DNA from: Martinezella dioscoreae
GTDB lineage: Bacteria > Pseudomonadota > Alphaproteobacteria > Rhizobiales > Rhizobiaceae
DNA length: 64,000 bases
NCBI RefSeq assembly: GCF_009176305.1
Contig: NZ_BLAJ01000015.1
Coordinates: 1 to 64,000, forward strand
Reading direction: 5' to 3'
The notes below the pieces were generated by a model, which was not told where the DNA came from, did no database searches, and saw nothing but the letters and a program-made list of their open reading frames with translations. Numbering within the stretch: the stretch's first letter is position 1; the number at the start of each line of letters is the position of its first letter. A program made the translations under genes and the position numbers. This document shows, piece after piece, positions 16,438 to 27,300 of this stretch.

Positions 16438-18102
16438 ATGTGGAAAGTTTCTAGGTTTTTACTTGTTGGCATAACTTTGACGCCGCTCGGCATTACAAGT
16501 GCTTGGGCAGGCGATGGCGATCTCGTGATGCGAGAGCCTAAGCATTGGGCGCTCGTCATCACTAACGATGATTATCAGAATTTGGATAAGCTGCCGAGTG
16601 CTATAGCCGACAGCAAGGGGATGTTTGACGCCCTAAACCAGGCCCACTTCGACGTTACGACTGCCTCGAACCTCCGCAACTACTCGGATTTTGACAAGGT
16701 ACTCCGGGACTTCGCGCGTAAGGTAGACGAAGACGACCTCGTAGTGGTGTACTTTAGTGGTCATGGCTTCATATATGCCGGTAGCAGCTATATCGTGGGT
16801 ACCACAATGCCGCAACCAATGAGCAAAGGCGATATATTAAAATCTGCGTTGGCCAGCGAAACAATTCCTGACTACTTTAACATAGCTAAGCCCGGGGGTG
16901 TCGTTTTACTGATCGACGCTTGTCGATCTCTTGGCGCGATCAAGACAGATCCGCAATCTGTTGAGGTGAATAAAGGTTCGCAGACACAGCTTTCCCAGAA
17001 AAGTCATTTCTTCATGGGACTTGCCACAAAGGATGGCGCCACTGCTGCGGGCTACGAGCAAAAAGAGGTCATGAGCTTATATACCAGCGCAATCGTATCC
17101 TATATTGCCAAGCAAGACGCAGAATTTAAAGATGTATATCAGGATATTGGCGTAAAAGTTCTTCTCAACTCCACCCAGCAGGGAGCTCCGCAAGAACCGG
17201 GTGTCTACGGATATTGGTATGAAAAGATTTATATGAACCCTACGCAGAAAACCTATGATGGCGACAAGGAAGCCTGGCTGTCGGCGCTTAACGAGAAGAA
17301 GGCTGAAACAGTCAAGGTTTTTATCGCGCGATACGCATTAAGTCCCTACGTCCGCGCCGCGAAGGCGTGGCTTGATAAGAATGGTGATGAGGAGACGGCA
17401 CAAGCATATACTGGTGTGTCGCCTCGAGATGTGGAGACTGCATTCAATGCAGCAACGCAGGACGAGCAAGCGGAAGTCAACCGCTCATTGAGCTCGCTCG
17501 GATTTGACCGAATTCAGAATTATCAAGGAGGCCTTCTCGAAGATGCACTTCCGCATGAGACTTCCACCAACGTTCCAATCTCTGCCGAATCACGAATTGT
17601 GCTTAAGAATTTTAATGTCAGGGCAGCGCCGGGACTGAATAGTAAAGTTGTGGGAAAGCTTGCGAGTATGGATCGCGTCCTGGTGAAAGATTACATAACC
17701 AACGGATCAGATACCTGGGCTAAGATTGGGGCACCGAAACTCGGAGGAAACGATGCTTATATCAAAGTCAATCCGACACCATCAGATCAGAAGATCGTTC
17801 TTGGGCGTCCCATCGGTGATTTTGTGATACCGACAAGCACGGAAAGCTCGTCCTTGGTTTCTGGGAGTGCGATCGATGACATGATCAACCAGCTCAAACA
17901 GTCTGGCAAGACGATAACATGGATTTCGCTGTCGGCTGGCGCGACTGAAGATCCTGCCTTGGCATCAGACCGATTGCTACAACTTGCAAATGCCAAGTAC
18001 CTGCTGACTCAGCAAGGCATTAGTAGCAAAGCGATCACATCCGTTGCCGCCAGCCCGGAAGTGACTGGAAACGGTGTGAGAATGAAGGTTTTAGGCTACT
18101 GA
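16438..18102 (+). CDS. secreted caspase-like (peptidase C14) protein with SH3-like domain
   Basis: The 554-aa protein has a Sec signal (cleavage plausible after TSAWA). The caspase p20-like domain carries the catalytic His109 in VVYFSGHGF and Cys162 in LLIDACRS. A helical region follows, then an SH3b-like domain around residues 380-440 (NFNVRAAPGLNSKVVGKL). The C-terminal segment is OmpA-like in pattern (DRLLQLANAKYLLTQQGISS). Bacterial caspase homologues (metacaspases, orthocaspases) cleave after Arg/Lys. Export to the periplasm is notable, as most immune caspases are cytosolic. It lies 21 bp after the lysozyme-like gene and 23 bp before the trypsin-like gene. Confidence 0.85.
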   Translation: MWKVSRFLLVGITLTPLGITSAWAGDGDLVMREPKHWALVITNDDYQNLDKLPSAIADSKGMFDALNQAHFDVTTASNLRNYSDFDKVLRDFARKVDEDDLVVVYFSGHGFIYAGSSYIVGTTMPQPMSKGDILKSALASETIPDYFNIAKPGGVVLLIDACRSLGAIKTDPQSVEVNKGSQTQLSQKSHFFMGLATKDGATAAGYEQKEVMSLYTSAIVSYIAKQDAEFKDVYQDIGVKVLLNSTQQGAPQEPGVYGYWYEKIYMNPTQKTYDGDKEAWLSALNEKKAETVKVFIARYALSPYVRAAKAWLDKNGDEETAQAYTGVSPRDVETAFNAATQDEQAEVNRSLSSLGFDRIQNYQGGLLEDALPHETSTNVPISAESRIVLKNFNVRAAPGLNSKVVGKLASMDRVLVKDYITNGSDTWAKIGAPKLGGNDAYIKVNPTPSDQKIVLGRPIGDFVIPTSTESSSLVSGSAIDDMINQLKQSGKTITWISLSAGATEDPALASDRLLQLANAKYLLTQQGISSKAITSVAASPEVTGNGVRMKVLGY

Positions 18103-18125
18103 TCTTCGATATTTGAGAGCAAGAG

Positions 18126-19019
18126 ATGCGACCACCCGGATTGTGCTTTTCAGCCTTCTTCATGATAGCAAGTCCCGCGCTTGCAACGCCCCCAGCTGTC
18201 ATGGATCAAACCGTCTTAAGCAGCAAAAACTTCCTGTTGATGCCTCCCGAATTCCAAGCGGCCGTTGCTGCCTACATCGAGAAACGAACGCCGAAAATTG
18301 TTGGAGGTATCGCCGCATCAGCAGGCCAATACTCGTGGCAGGTGTCACTGGGAGCGTCCTGGGTGCCAGATCGCTTCAAAGCCCATTACTGTGGTGGGTC
18401 CATCATAGCGGAGCAATGGATCTTGACCGCAGCTCATTGCGTTGCCGGCTTGAAACCGGACGACATAACGGTCAGCAGCGGCTCGATCCTGCTCGGTTCG
18501 AAGATAAATGTCACCAAGGTACAAGCAATTATCGTCAATGATGCCTATCGAAAAGTCGAAGACGGTGATGATATCGCTCTCCTGAAACTTGCCTCGCCCT
18601 TAAAGTTCGACCGCTATACTAATCCCGTCGCATTGGCCAACACTCAAGCGGATGAGCGTGTAGCCAAGCTTGTTGAGGATCATGCAAAGCCCCTTCTCGT
18701 CGTAACCGGGTGGGGTAGCGACGGAGAAGTCAATAAAGTTCGGAGGCTCAATTACGCTGAAGTGCCATATGTCGATGTTGACGATTGCCATTACCCTACC
18801 CTCGATTCCACAAGAATGTTGTGCGCAGGCTTTAAATTGGGAGGAGTGGATTCTTGCCAAGGCGATAGCGGAAGTGGATTGACGATAGATTCCAACGGCT
18901 CTCAACCAACTTTAGTGGGGATTGTGAGCTTTGGTGATGGTTGTGCACTCCCGGGAAAACCTGGCGTCTATACGAGGGTGAGTCACTACACGAAATGGAT
19001 TGCTACGCAACGCCAGTGA
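18126..19019 (+). CDS. trypsin-like serine protease zymogen (S1)
   Basis: The 297-aa protein has a Sec signal (AFFMIASPALA), a ~37-residue propeptide and a chymotrypsin-fold domain. Its mature N-terminus would be IVGGIAAS after Lys57. The triad is complete: His104 (TAAHC), Asp149 (GDDIALLK), Ser248 (QGDSGSG). Asp242 lies six residues before the Ser, the S1 position that gives Arg/Lys specificity. The usual GDSGGP is GDSGSG. Activation requires cleavage after a basic residue, which the neighbouring caspase-like enzyme or the protease itself could provide; that link is inferred. It is the third gene of the exported operon. Confidence 0.9.
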   Translation: MRPPGLCFSAFFMIASPALATPPAVMDQTVLSSKNFLLMPPEFQAAVAAYIEKRTPKIVGGIAASAGQYSWQVSLGASWVPDRFKAHYCGGSIIAEQWILTAAHCVAGLKPDDITVSSGSILLGSKINVTKVQAIIVNDAYRKVEDGDDIALLKLASPLKFDRYTNPVALANTQADERVAKLVEDHAKPLLVVTGWGSDGEVNKVRRLNYAEVPYVDVDDCHYPTLDSTRMLCAGFKLGGVDSCQGDSGSGLTIDSNGSQPTLVGIVSFGDGCALPGKPGVYTRVSHYTKWIATQRQ

Positions 19020-19086
19020 GATTTGGCGGGACGCTCGCAATTCTGTAGAAGAGACGTACGAACGGCTATGCGTCTGCAGCGCATTC

Positions 19087-19836
19087 TCACTGACTTAACT
19101 TGTAGGTTGGAAGCGCTAGGGAGGTCGAGCCGGCCGGCGGACGGCGCGGTAGCTGTAGAGACCGGGCTTGGTCAGCGCTTTGGCCCGTATCCGTACCCGT
19201 CTGTGTCGGCTTCGCGGCAGAAATCGCGCTTCTAACATTCGAATCTATGTTCACCGGAGAACAATAGGACGCAAAGGTCCGCACGACATCAGTTGCGATG
19301 CAGTAGCTTGCGGTGGAATAGGGGTCGCCCTTAATTCGCTCAACCACCTGCAATGTTCGCGTATCTGCCAGATAGGCATTCATCATCGCGCGCAGCTGCG
19401 GATAAATTTCCTGAGCAAAGGACGCAAACGCGTATTCATTATTATAACCACTGATTATCTGACGAACAAATTCTGAGGCGGCGGCAATTACTGCTACAGG
19501 CTTGGTTGCATTCGACATTGTCGCGGCAAGGATGAGTGCTGCTTGCGAATTGGCGGTTGCAATCGAACTGCCGGCAAATCTGGAATCTCGGTTCGTATTC
19601 ATCAATGCAAGCATATAATTATCACATTGCAGACGCGCGGCACCTATCCCGGCGACATAAAAATCGTACGCAGAATAAGATCTCGATCCATCTGGGACAG
19701 AACAAGAATTCTTCATATAGGCACGAACAGTTGCCGGGGTAACAGTCGCACCATTTTTCAACATGTCCGCACTGCATCCGGATAGAAATACTGCGGCCAC
19801 TAAAAGAATAATCTTCATGACACCCCCGCCAATCAT
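19087..19836 (-). CDS. lipoprotein of unknown function
   Basis: The 249-aa protein starts with a lipoprotein signal (MKIILLVAAVFLSGCSAD, lipobox LSGC); the true start is probably the second Met, seven residues in. The mature part has Cys residues and helical Ala-rich stretches (AALILAATMSNATKPVAVIA) but no domain I know. It is convergent with the lysozyme/caspase/trypsin-like operon and shares its low-GC composition, so it may belong to the same cassette as an envelope target, inhibitor or scaffold. That role is a guess. Confidence 0.7.
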   Translation of the reverse strand: MIGGGVMKIILLVAAVFLSGCSADMLKNGATVTPATVRAYMKNSCSVPDGSRSYSAYDFYVAGIGAARLQCDNYMLALMNTNRDSRFAGSSIATANSQAALILAATMSNATKPVAVIAAASEFVRQIISGYNNEYAFASFAQEIYPQLRAMMNAYLADTRTLQVVERIKGDPYSTASYCIATDVVRTFASYCSPVNIDSNVRSAISAAKPTQTGTDTGQSADQARSLQLPRRPPAGSTSLALPTYKLSQ

Positions 19837-20565
19837 GCCGATAAATAATAATATTCGGCGAATTTATTTAGTCAATCGCGAAAGAACTTTCTGAATCTCA
19901 TATATCCAAAGCAATGGAATAATAGCATCTACGGAGATCAAAAAACTAGAAGGACAGCCTTAGCCTCCAAAATTCGAAGTTCGCGTTTACTTCTTCATTG
20001 GGCTTGCTCGCAATCACCCAAGAAACTCCGTGAAAACGCTTCTGATCTCCGGTTTACCTTCGCAGCTGGCGCCTACGCGGACGGCAGGCTCAACTGCCAG
20101 CGATCATGCCTCGAATAGAGTTTGCCAACGACCACCGCCATTCGAACTCCTCGACGCGGATCCGCGCCTGTAGTTACTTCCAACGCCCGTCGATCTCGAT
20201 ACTGTTTTAGTCGAGATGGCTTGGCACATCCGTTGCCGCCACGATCTCGCCCACAGGTGATTGCATTCAGTGATAGCTGAACTGGAAAAGGAAATGGCTA
20301 TTGCGAAAATCTTCTAGAGATTCCTGCGACCCGATTAGCATTGGTGACGGCCCGAGTGATCGCATAAAGACCAACCGCCTTGAAAGGAGCTGAGCCATCG
20401 ACCACTGCATGCGCAAGTTCGAAATGGTGCACTCGCTAAACACTCAATTAACAATGAAGCTCGGCACGCCTTCAAATAGAGACAATTTATAAAACCATGA
20501 ATTGCAATTTCTGCGACAATATTTTATATAAGAAAATGTGAATTTGCTCATTTGGGAGACACACC
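19837..20565. other. long non-coding stretch, nothing recognised
   Basis: About 730 bp with no open frame that resembles a gene. The first ~100 bp are AT-rich and probably hold the lipoprotein promoter. The last ~100 bp before 20566 are also AT-rich and likely hold the promoter of the 102-aa gene. The middle may be decayed coding DNA. Confidence 0.4.
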
Positions 20566-20874
20566 ATGGTCGATCGCATAATAGCAGGCACAATCAATTC
20601 AGATGGGAGCGTAAAATACGGCAGCGGCTTTAGTGTCAGCAGACCGAGTGAAGGCCACTTCATGATTTCATTTCGGCCCGCTTTCAGCCAAATCAACGGT
20701 GCATCGGCAACGGAAATTTACGATGGCGATACGCGCGACAACGCTGTGATTATTTCGCTCAGCAGTACCGATCTTTACGTCAAGGTGGGAGATAGCCACG
20801 GCGATGCGAAAAATCGGGATTTTACCTTCATCGCCTCTGGGATCGGTGAAGTTACTGCCGCAAAATCTAGCTAA
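20566..20874 (+). CDS. small beta-rich protein next to the Rhs/Tc-like toxin
   Basis: The 102-aa protein (VDRIIAGTINSDGSVKYGSG; NAVIISLSSTDLYVKVGDSH; RDFTFIASGIGEV) is rich in beta-forming residues and has no signal peptide. GGGAG lies 8-9 nt before the ATG. I do not recognise a named family. It precedes the giant Rhs gene in the same direction by about 460 bp, and its low-complexity, strand-rich pattern suggests a structural or tail-fibre-like role in toxin export or presentation. Confidence 0.65.
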   Translation: MVDRIIAGTINSDGSVKYGSGFSVSRPSEGHFMISFRPAFSQINGASATEIYDGDTRDNAVIISLSSTDLYVKVGDSHGDAKNRDFTFIASGIGEVTAAKSS

Positions 20875-20882
20875 TTCAGTAT

Positions 20883-20902
20883 CGAGCCAAACCCATGGCT
20901 CG
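20883..20902 (+). terminator. short hairpin after the 102-aa gene
   Basis: CGAGCCA and TGGCTCG pair perfectly (7 bp) around a 6-nt loop, starting 8 nt after the stop codon. A short GTGAAAATT follows; there is no strong U-tract. Confidence 0.45.
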
Positions 20903-21092
20903 TGAAAATTACGTGCATTCTCAAATTATAAAAAAGGAACAGGCGCATTTTTGCACACCTGTTTTGGCGCCTAGTCGGTAGTCAAAGTGCGGGCAAACCG
21001 TCCTTTTTATCTGCGCATACCTGAAACCAATCGAACATGACGTTGAGCCGGCGGATCTTGCCCAAAGGCTCCATTGCGTGCGGATAGGGAAC

Positions 21093-21121
21093 CCGTTGCC
21101 GGGCGCGCTCCCCGGCAACGG
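21093..21121 (+). other. strong GC-rich hairpin upstream of the Rhs gene
   Basis: CCGTTGCCGGG (21093-21103) pairs perfectly with CCCGGCAACGG (21111-21121) around a 7-nt loop. It lies about 220 bp from the preceding gene and 217 bp before the Rhs start. It has no U-tract, so it could be a terminator, a leader structure or a remnant repeat. Confidence 0.5.
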
Positions 21122-21338
21122 ACCCTTGCCAGTACACGTGTCAGCAAAATTGCGCGAAGGGTGCGATCACTCAATGCGCTCGATATCTTTGAACTCTGCG
21201 ATACCATCGCAGAAAAATACATCTTTTGCGTGTTATTTGAGCTGCTTGCGATTATGATCTGAAAGCTTCGCGTGACAACCGCCGTGCCTCTCGCACGGCC
21301 ATGTTCATTTAGACCATCCTGAAAGGTGACCAATTACC

Positions 21339-24300
21339 ATGTCCAGGAATCCAGTCAACTCTGCAGCCCCTTTCCAACCCGAAGTTCTCGACGGTCAAAT
21401 CGGCGGAGCTGGTGCTGGCACCGTCAACAAGTTTCGCGGCGACATCATGGTTCCGCTCGCCATCTCGGATATGCCCGGATTGAATGAAATATCCATCAAA
21501 CTCATGGCGGCATGCGCCAGCAACATATTCCGGATAGCTAAACGTGATAATGCCCAAGCACCGACGTCAATCCTGGGGCTTGGCTGGTCGCTACCCCGGG
21601 AGCGCATCGTCGTAATGGGGAAGCGATCGCTTGGCATCGATAGCGGGGCTTACGCGATTGAAAACAACGGAACCCTCTTCACGCTTGTTTTGCTTGCAAG
21701 CCACCTCAACACATATGTCTTCGCAACGGACAGCTTGCCGCTCTGGCAGTTTACATACGACCCCGCAGTAGAGAGCTGGACGGTCCGACTACCGGACGGC
21801 AGCCGTCGCCTTTATGGTGGCCATACGACCGAGGGAAACTGCGAGTTCGGTCTTGCCTGGGACGGATGGATCGGCGCCAGCACGACGCCAAATGGGACTT
21901 CGTATGTCGTCGCATGGAACTTGGCCCGTGTCGAGAACGCTTGGGGCATTGGACTATCTTATGTCTACGACGTCGACACGCTGCCCGTCGGCACGAACCT
22001 CTCCTACACTCGCGCCACCTATCTCGCGAAAATAACGGATGACCTCGGCCAAGGCGTCGAGTTGTCGTATTTGGACAAGGAGCGTTTCGAGTGGCAATGC
22101 CCACATCTTTATAAGGGCGAACCGAACACGGCCTATCAGGACCGGTATGAAACCAAATTTCTTAATCGGGTCACCGAGTACAGCAACTGGCAATCGAAGA
22201 CAGCCATCCGCGTCGTTTCCTTTGGCTACGACTTTTGCAATCTGGTCGATCCGGCTGAGGAAAAGTACACCAAGCGTCTTCTGACGTCGGTGGAGTCTTC
22301 GCTGAATGGGATCGCGAAGGAGCCGGCCACGAAGTTTTCCTACAATGCGGATGCTGGTGCGCCTGCTCCCGGAGCGCTCACCGCTACACTAACGCCTGCT
22401 GGATCGAAAACGGACTATTCGTATAAAACGATCTCATTGAACGCCACAAGCAATCCGCTTTTCAACAAGTCGCTGACAATTGAGCCTCCCGCCGGGTCAA
22501 AGGGTGCCCGGCCCTATTTGTTGCCCTCAGAAGGCTTTCTGGCGGTAACCTGGCTCAATAGCACGAGCGGATCGGCGGCGATCCAGATCTATAGCTTCGG
22601 AGGAGCATGGAGCAAGCCATGGTCGCCGTCGTCGCCGATCGCCGGCGCGTTTGATGCCGAAGGCATCGTCTACGCCCAAACCTCAACAATGATCGCTTTG
22701 TTCCTGCCGCCGCTTTCCGGGGCTGCAGGCAACAACGCGTATCTACTGTTATTAAGGCGTGATCCATACCAGCAAAACGTCTGGCATATGGAGAAGCGAA
22801 CCATTTCGCTGACAACAAAGGTCGCTTCGGTCCGGGCAAGTCTCGTTGGCGGAGAGGACTTCTTTGCGCTATCCATCGTGGGTCAGGGTCGGTTCCAGAT
22901 TTTCAGCTATGAGCCCACCACTCAGTCCTGGACTGACACACTTTTCACGCTCGCCGTGCCGAACGTCGTCGTCGGAACGGATGGAATACGCACTCTCGTT
23001 GGCGCGATTTCCAATGCTGGCAGTCTGTCGATTTCCCTTTATTCGCGAGGCATTGACAGATCCTGGTCCCTCACGGGAACGCCCATCAGCAGAAATGGAG
23101 TCCAGTGGAACGAAAATTATGTCGGCAGTTTGCTGAATTGCGGACCGAATTTTGGAGCGGTAACTTACGTCGACGCTGCCGGCGGTCAACTCCTGCTCCT
23201 GAAATGGAATGCAGAAGGCAAGTTCGCAGGAACCTACGGCGCCCGTGCTGAGACTGCGCACACCTATGTTTCGGAAACGATCGTGATCAACGGTCCGCGT
23301 GTATTCCGCTATGACGCGGGCGCCTGGAAGCCCTTTACATTCACCGACGATCCCAACGCGTCTTATGTCATCGGCGATGACTTTGCGGTTCGAACACTAT
23401 CCGTTGGGTCACCCGCCGTGGCAATGATCCGATATGCTCCAACCACCGGAAGCTGGGTGTCGGAGCAGCTGGCTGAGGCCAACACTATCCTTTACAGGCC
23501 TACGCTTGCAGGCAACATCATGACCTGTGGCACGAAAGTCTATCGACGACAGGCAGATGAAAGCTGGAGCCCAATCGCTGACCTTTCAACATCCGGCGAT
23601 CCTCAATCGTTAGTCAATCGCGGTTCCTATATCATCTACACGGAGGCGCTTGCCGCCGGAGCCAAGCGGGTTGTGGTACTGTTGCTTGGCGATGCGCGAA
23701 AGGTCGACATCGCTTATTTCGATGGGCAGATATTTGGAGGTGACGTCGCCTGGTTCACTGCCCCGGCTTGCGCAAGCCAGCGCGCCTTCGCGACTTTTCC
23801 GAAAGGTTCCAATCCGGTGGCACCAGCCTCGTTGGTGCTTCATCGAATTCTGAACAACAGCTTGTCAGATGAACAGACCGACGACGTCATTGGCTCGCTT
23901 GCCGTCGATGATGGCTTCCAAACAACGAGGTCGGATTATGACTATGACACCGCGTCAGCATTGTTCGACCCAACAGGTCAGGTGGTTCAGTATCCAGAAG
24001 TTCAAGAGCGCCTGATTGATTCCGCGGGCTTTGCCACGGGCGGAAGAATTGAAACACACTACTACAACGGGTTGCCGATCGCGGACGATCCGGAACTGGA
24101 CGCATTCCACTCTCTCGTCGCCGGCCGAGAATATGATACGAGCGTTTACACAGTCGAAGACCTGCAGCTTTTCCAAAGAAAGATTGAATGGCAAGGTTTG
24201 CGCCTGGAGCACGGGGTCGCCTCCAGGGTGGAGCTTCTTCTTCCAGCCGCTATGCCCGTCATTCGAGCGACTAAGACAGTCGACGGCCTTTTGCAGATCT

Positions 24301-27300
24301 TCACCGCAGACGCCGAAGCCGGCGCATCGTTCGACAACGGCGTGATCCCTCTATCCGTCTTTGATGCGTTCGAGGCCGCGGGTCTACCCCTGTCCCCGGA
24401 TGCGACGGTCGCCTCCGTGGTTCAGGGCATTTCCTGGCTCATCAACTCAGATAATCGTCGATTTGCGGCCCGGTTTACTCCGTCGGGTCTGATCGAACTC
24501 ACAAGCGAACTCGGCCGCCGCAAGGAACAGTCCTACGATCCGCAAACAGGTTCGATGGTTACGCAATCAACCGTGAATCGTGAGGCGGATGGTACGCTTT
24601 CGACAATCACGGCGCAGCTGATTTATGCCTGGACCTTGCCGGAATACACTGACATGAAAGCCACAAGGCAATTGGGTGCCGTGGCAGAAACCCGGCTGAC
24701 CAATGTCACGCACACGACCACCATCGCATCCAGCGTCACAACGTGGACGAATGAATGGGAACACGCGGACGCTCCATACGATAATCTCGCCGAGTATGCC
24801 TGGAACGGACCGGGTGCACAGGCGCCAGCCTTCGATTTTTCCAATCCGGACGCAAACGTGGAATGGGTTCGCAACAACGAGGTTGTCGGTCGCGCGCCGA
24901 CAGGTGTCGCGCTTCAATGGCGTAACGCCCTTGGCGTGTCCTCCTGCCAGATACTCGACAGCCAGAATGTGCGTACCATTGCGAGTTTCCAGAATGCTGG
25001 AACCGGAGCGAACCGGCAAGGTGCCGCGGGCCAACCGGAATGCACGTACACAGGCTTTGAAAGCTATGAGGCGACAGGGCCTTGGTCGACGACCAATGGC
25101 TCGCTTCTCAGCGACCTCATCTCGACGGACAAAGCTCATAGCGGGCGGGCATCGTTGAAGCTCTCATCGGCGGCCCAGGCGCCCGGCATCGAGGCACGGT
25201 TCGCACTTAGCGAAGGCGTGACTCGCGTCGCCTTCAACCTCTGGCTATGGAATGAGGCGGATTCGACCCCAGGCGGTGGAATTGCCATATCCTTCAGCGA
25301 CAGCACGCAGCGTTACGATATTGCCTTTGAGCCTGCCTTCGGAAATTGGATCAAGCTTCAGCGAGCCTTGACGGTGCCCGTAGACGCAACCGAGATGCTT
25401 ATCGAGTTCGGGAACGCTGGCGCATCCACGAACGAGTTTGTCGATGACATCGCAATTTTCCCATTGCCGGGCAGCGCGAGCGCGACGGTCTATGACGTGG
25501 ACACGCTACTCGTTACGTCGCAAATCGACGACAATGGTGCAACGACGCGATCCTATTACGACGAGGGCTATCACGCGCTTGCCTCTACCAACGCAGACGG
25601 CAAGGTTATCGCTCTTGCCAGCGGTGGATTTTCGCGTCTTCCAGATGGAAACGACAGCTTCGACGCTTCGGCTCCAAATTGCTCGCTCAATATCCAGTCG
25701 TCTGCCGGCGGCTCGTTTGAAAGCTTCACGGACGACAAGTGGCGAACCAACTGGACACCCAGTCCGGTAGATGGATGGCAGGTCCAGTCGGCAACCGTTC
25801 TGTCCAATCAGCTAACGGTCGTCGAGGCCGGCGCGGTCCGGCTGACGACCACGGGGACTTTCGCCGATGAAGGCGTCGCATGCCGGATGCGCATCGTGCC
25901 GCCCACCGAAGGGTGGCGCGATGCTATCGCTGTCCGCATCAGTGACGTAGGCGCGATTGAATGGTCGCCGGCGAACGGAGCGTGGCGCATTCTGGACGGC
26001 CAAGGAGCGGAAAAGACTCGCGTTGCGCAGCTCGAGCTTGCGGCGGCGGAATGGATAGTCGCGCGTTACGGCGAGACACTCGCTCTCTTCATCGATGGGA
26101 AACCGACGATCGGCGCAGCCCTAGATGGCAAGGCCGGACACCTCTCCGTGGAAACTACGGAAGCCGTCGGCCTGAGCGTTTCCGGTCTTACATTGCTTCC
26201 AAAGCCTCAACTCGCTCTCGACTTCCTGGATGCTCTCTCGATGCCCTTCCAGAGTCAGATTTTCGACGAGGAAGGGATGATCGCGTCAGCGACGTTGAAA
26301 GATCGTCTCGGTCGCTCTGTCATCACGACCAAGGCGGCCCGCTATGAGAATGGCACGCCGGGCATTCGCAAAGAACTTGTCTCCTCAATTGACTGGACGA
26401 CGGGAGTTATGAGCGGCGACGTCGCCGACTACTACTCCGGCAAAGACGATCGCTCGAACGATGAGGGATATCCTTACAAGCGTGTGCTGCTCGAAATGGC
26501 GCCTATTGATCGCCAGCGCGCAATTGGTAGTCCCGGCAAGGTGCATGCGATCTACCCCGAGGGGAATCACTTCACTGAAACACCGACGATTACCAACGTT
26601 ACCGGTGACATGGCGCAAGGGGTTTCATCGGGACTGTTTTGCGGCACCGAGATCCGCGACGCAGATGGAGCGCGCACCCGGACTTTCACCGATGATCGCT
26701 TTTCGGAATTGCGGCGCCGGTTTCTGGCGCCGCCGCACTATGGCCCATTCGAGCGGCTAAGTGCGCGCACGTTCGATGCACGTGGGCAACTGACGACAAT
26801 GCTGCCTCCTATGGTCTTCGCCACGGGGAACGAAAGTTACGCGCAGAGCCGAAAAACCGATCCGCTCGGCAATATCCTGCAAACCTATTCGTCGGACTGC
26901 GGAGAGACCAAAGTCATTTACGACAAGCTCGGCCAGCCGCGCTTCACGCTGATCGCCGATGGGGTGGCCAAGGGCGCCGGCGGCGCCGATCGAATAGTCT
27001 ATCTCCGATATGATCCATTGGGGCGCGTTTTTGAATCTGGAACCATCGATCACGCGTGGGATCCAGTCGCATTGACGCCGCTCGCCAACACGGATTGGCC
27101 GACGGACGGAAAGTGGGAGGCAAACCTTGTCTGGGACTGCCTTGAGGCAGGCGATGTCGCCGATCCCGTCAACGGCATCGGACGGACGGTGGCATTTCGG
27201 CGCAGCCAGCTTGAGGCCAACAACTCATGGATCCAACTGAACAGTTATGACGCCGCCGGCAATCTGGTCGAGATCAGGCAGACAGACGTAAAAGGAGTTC

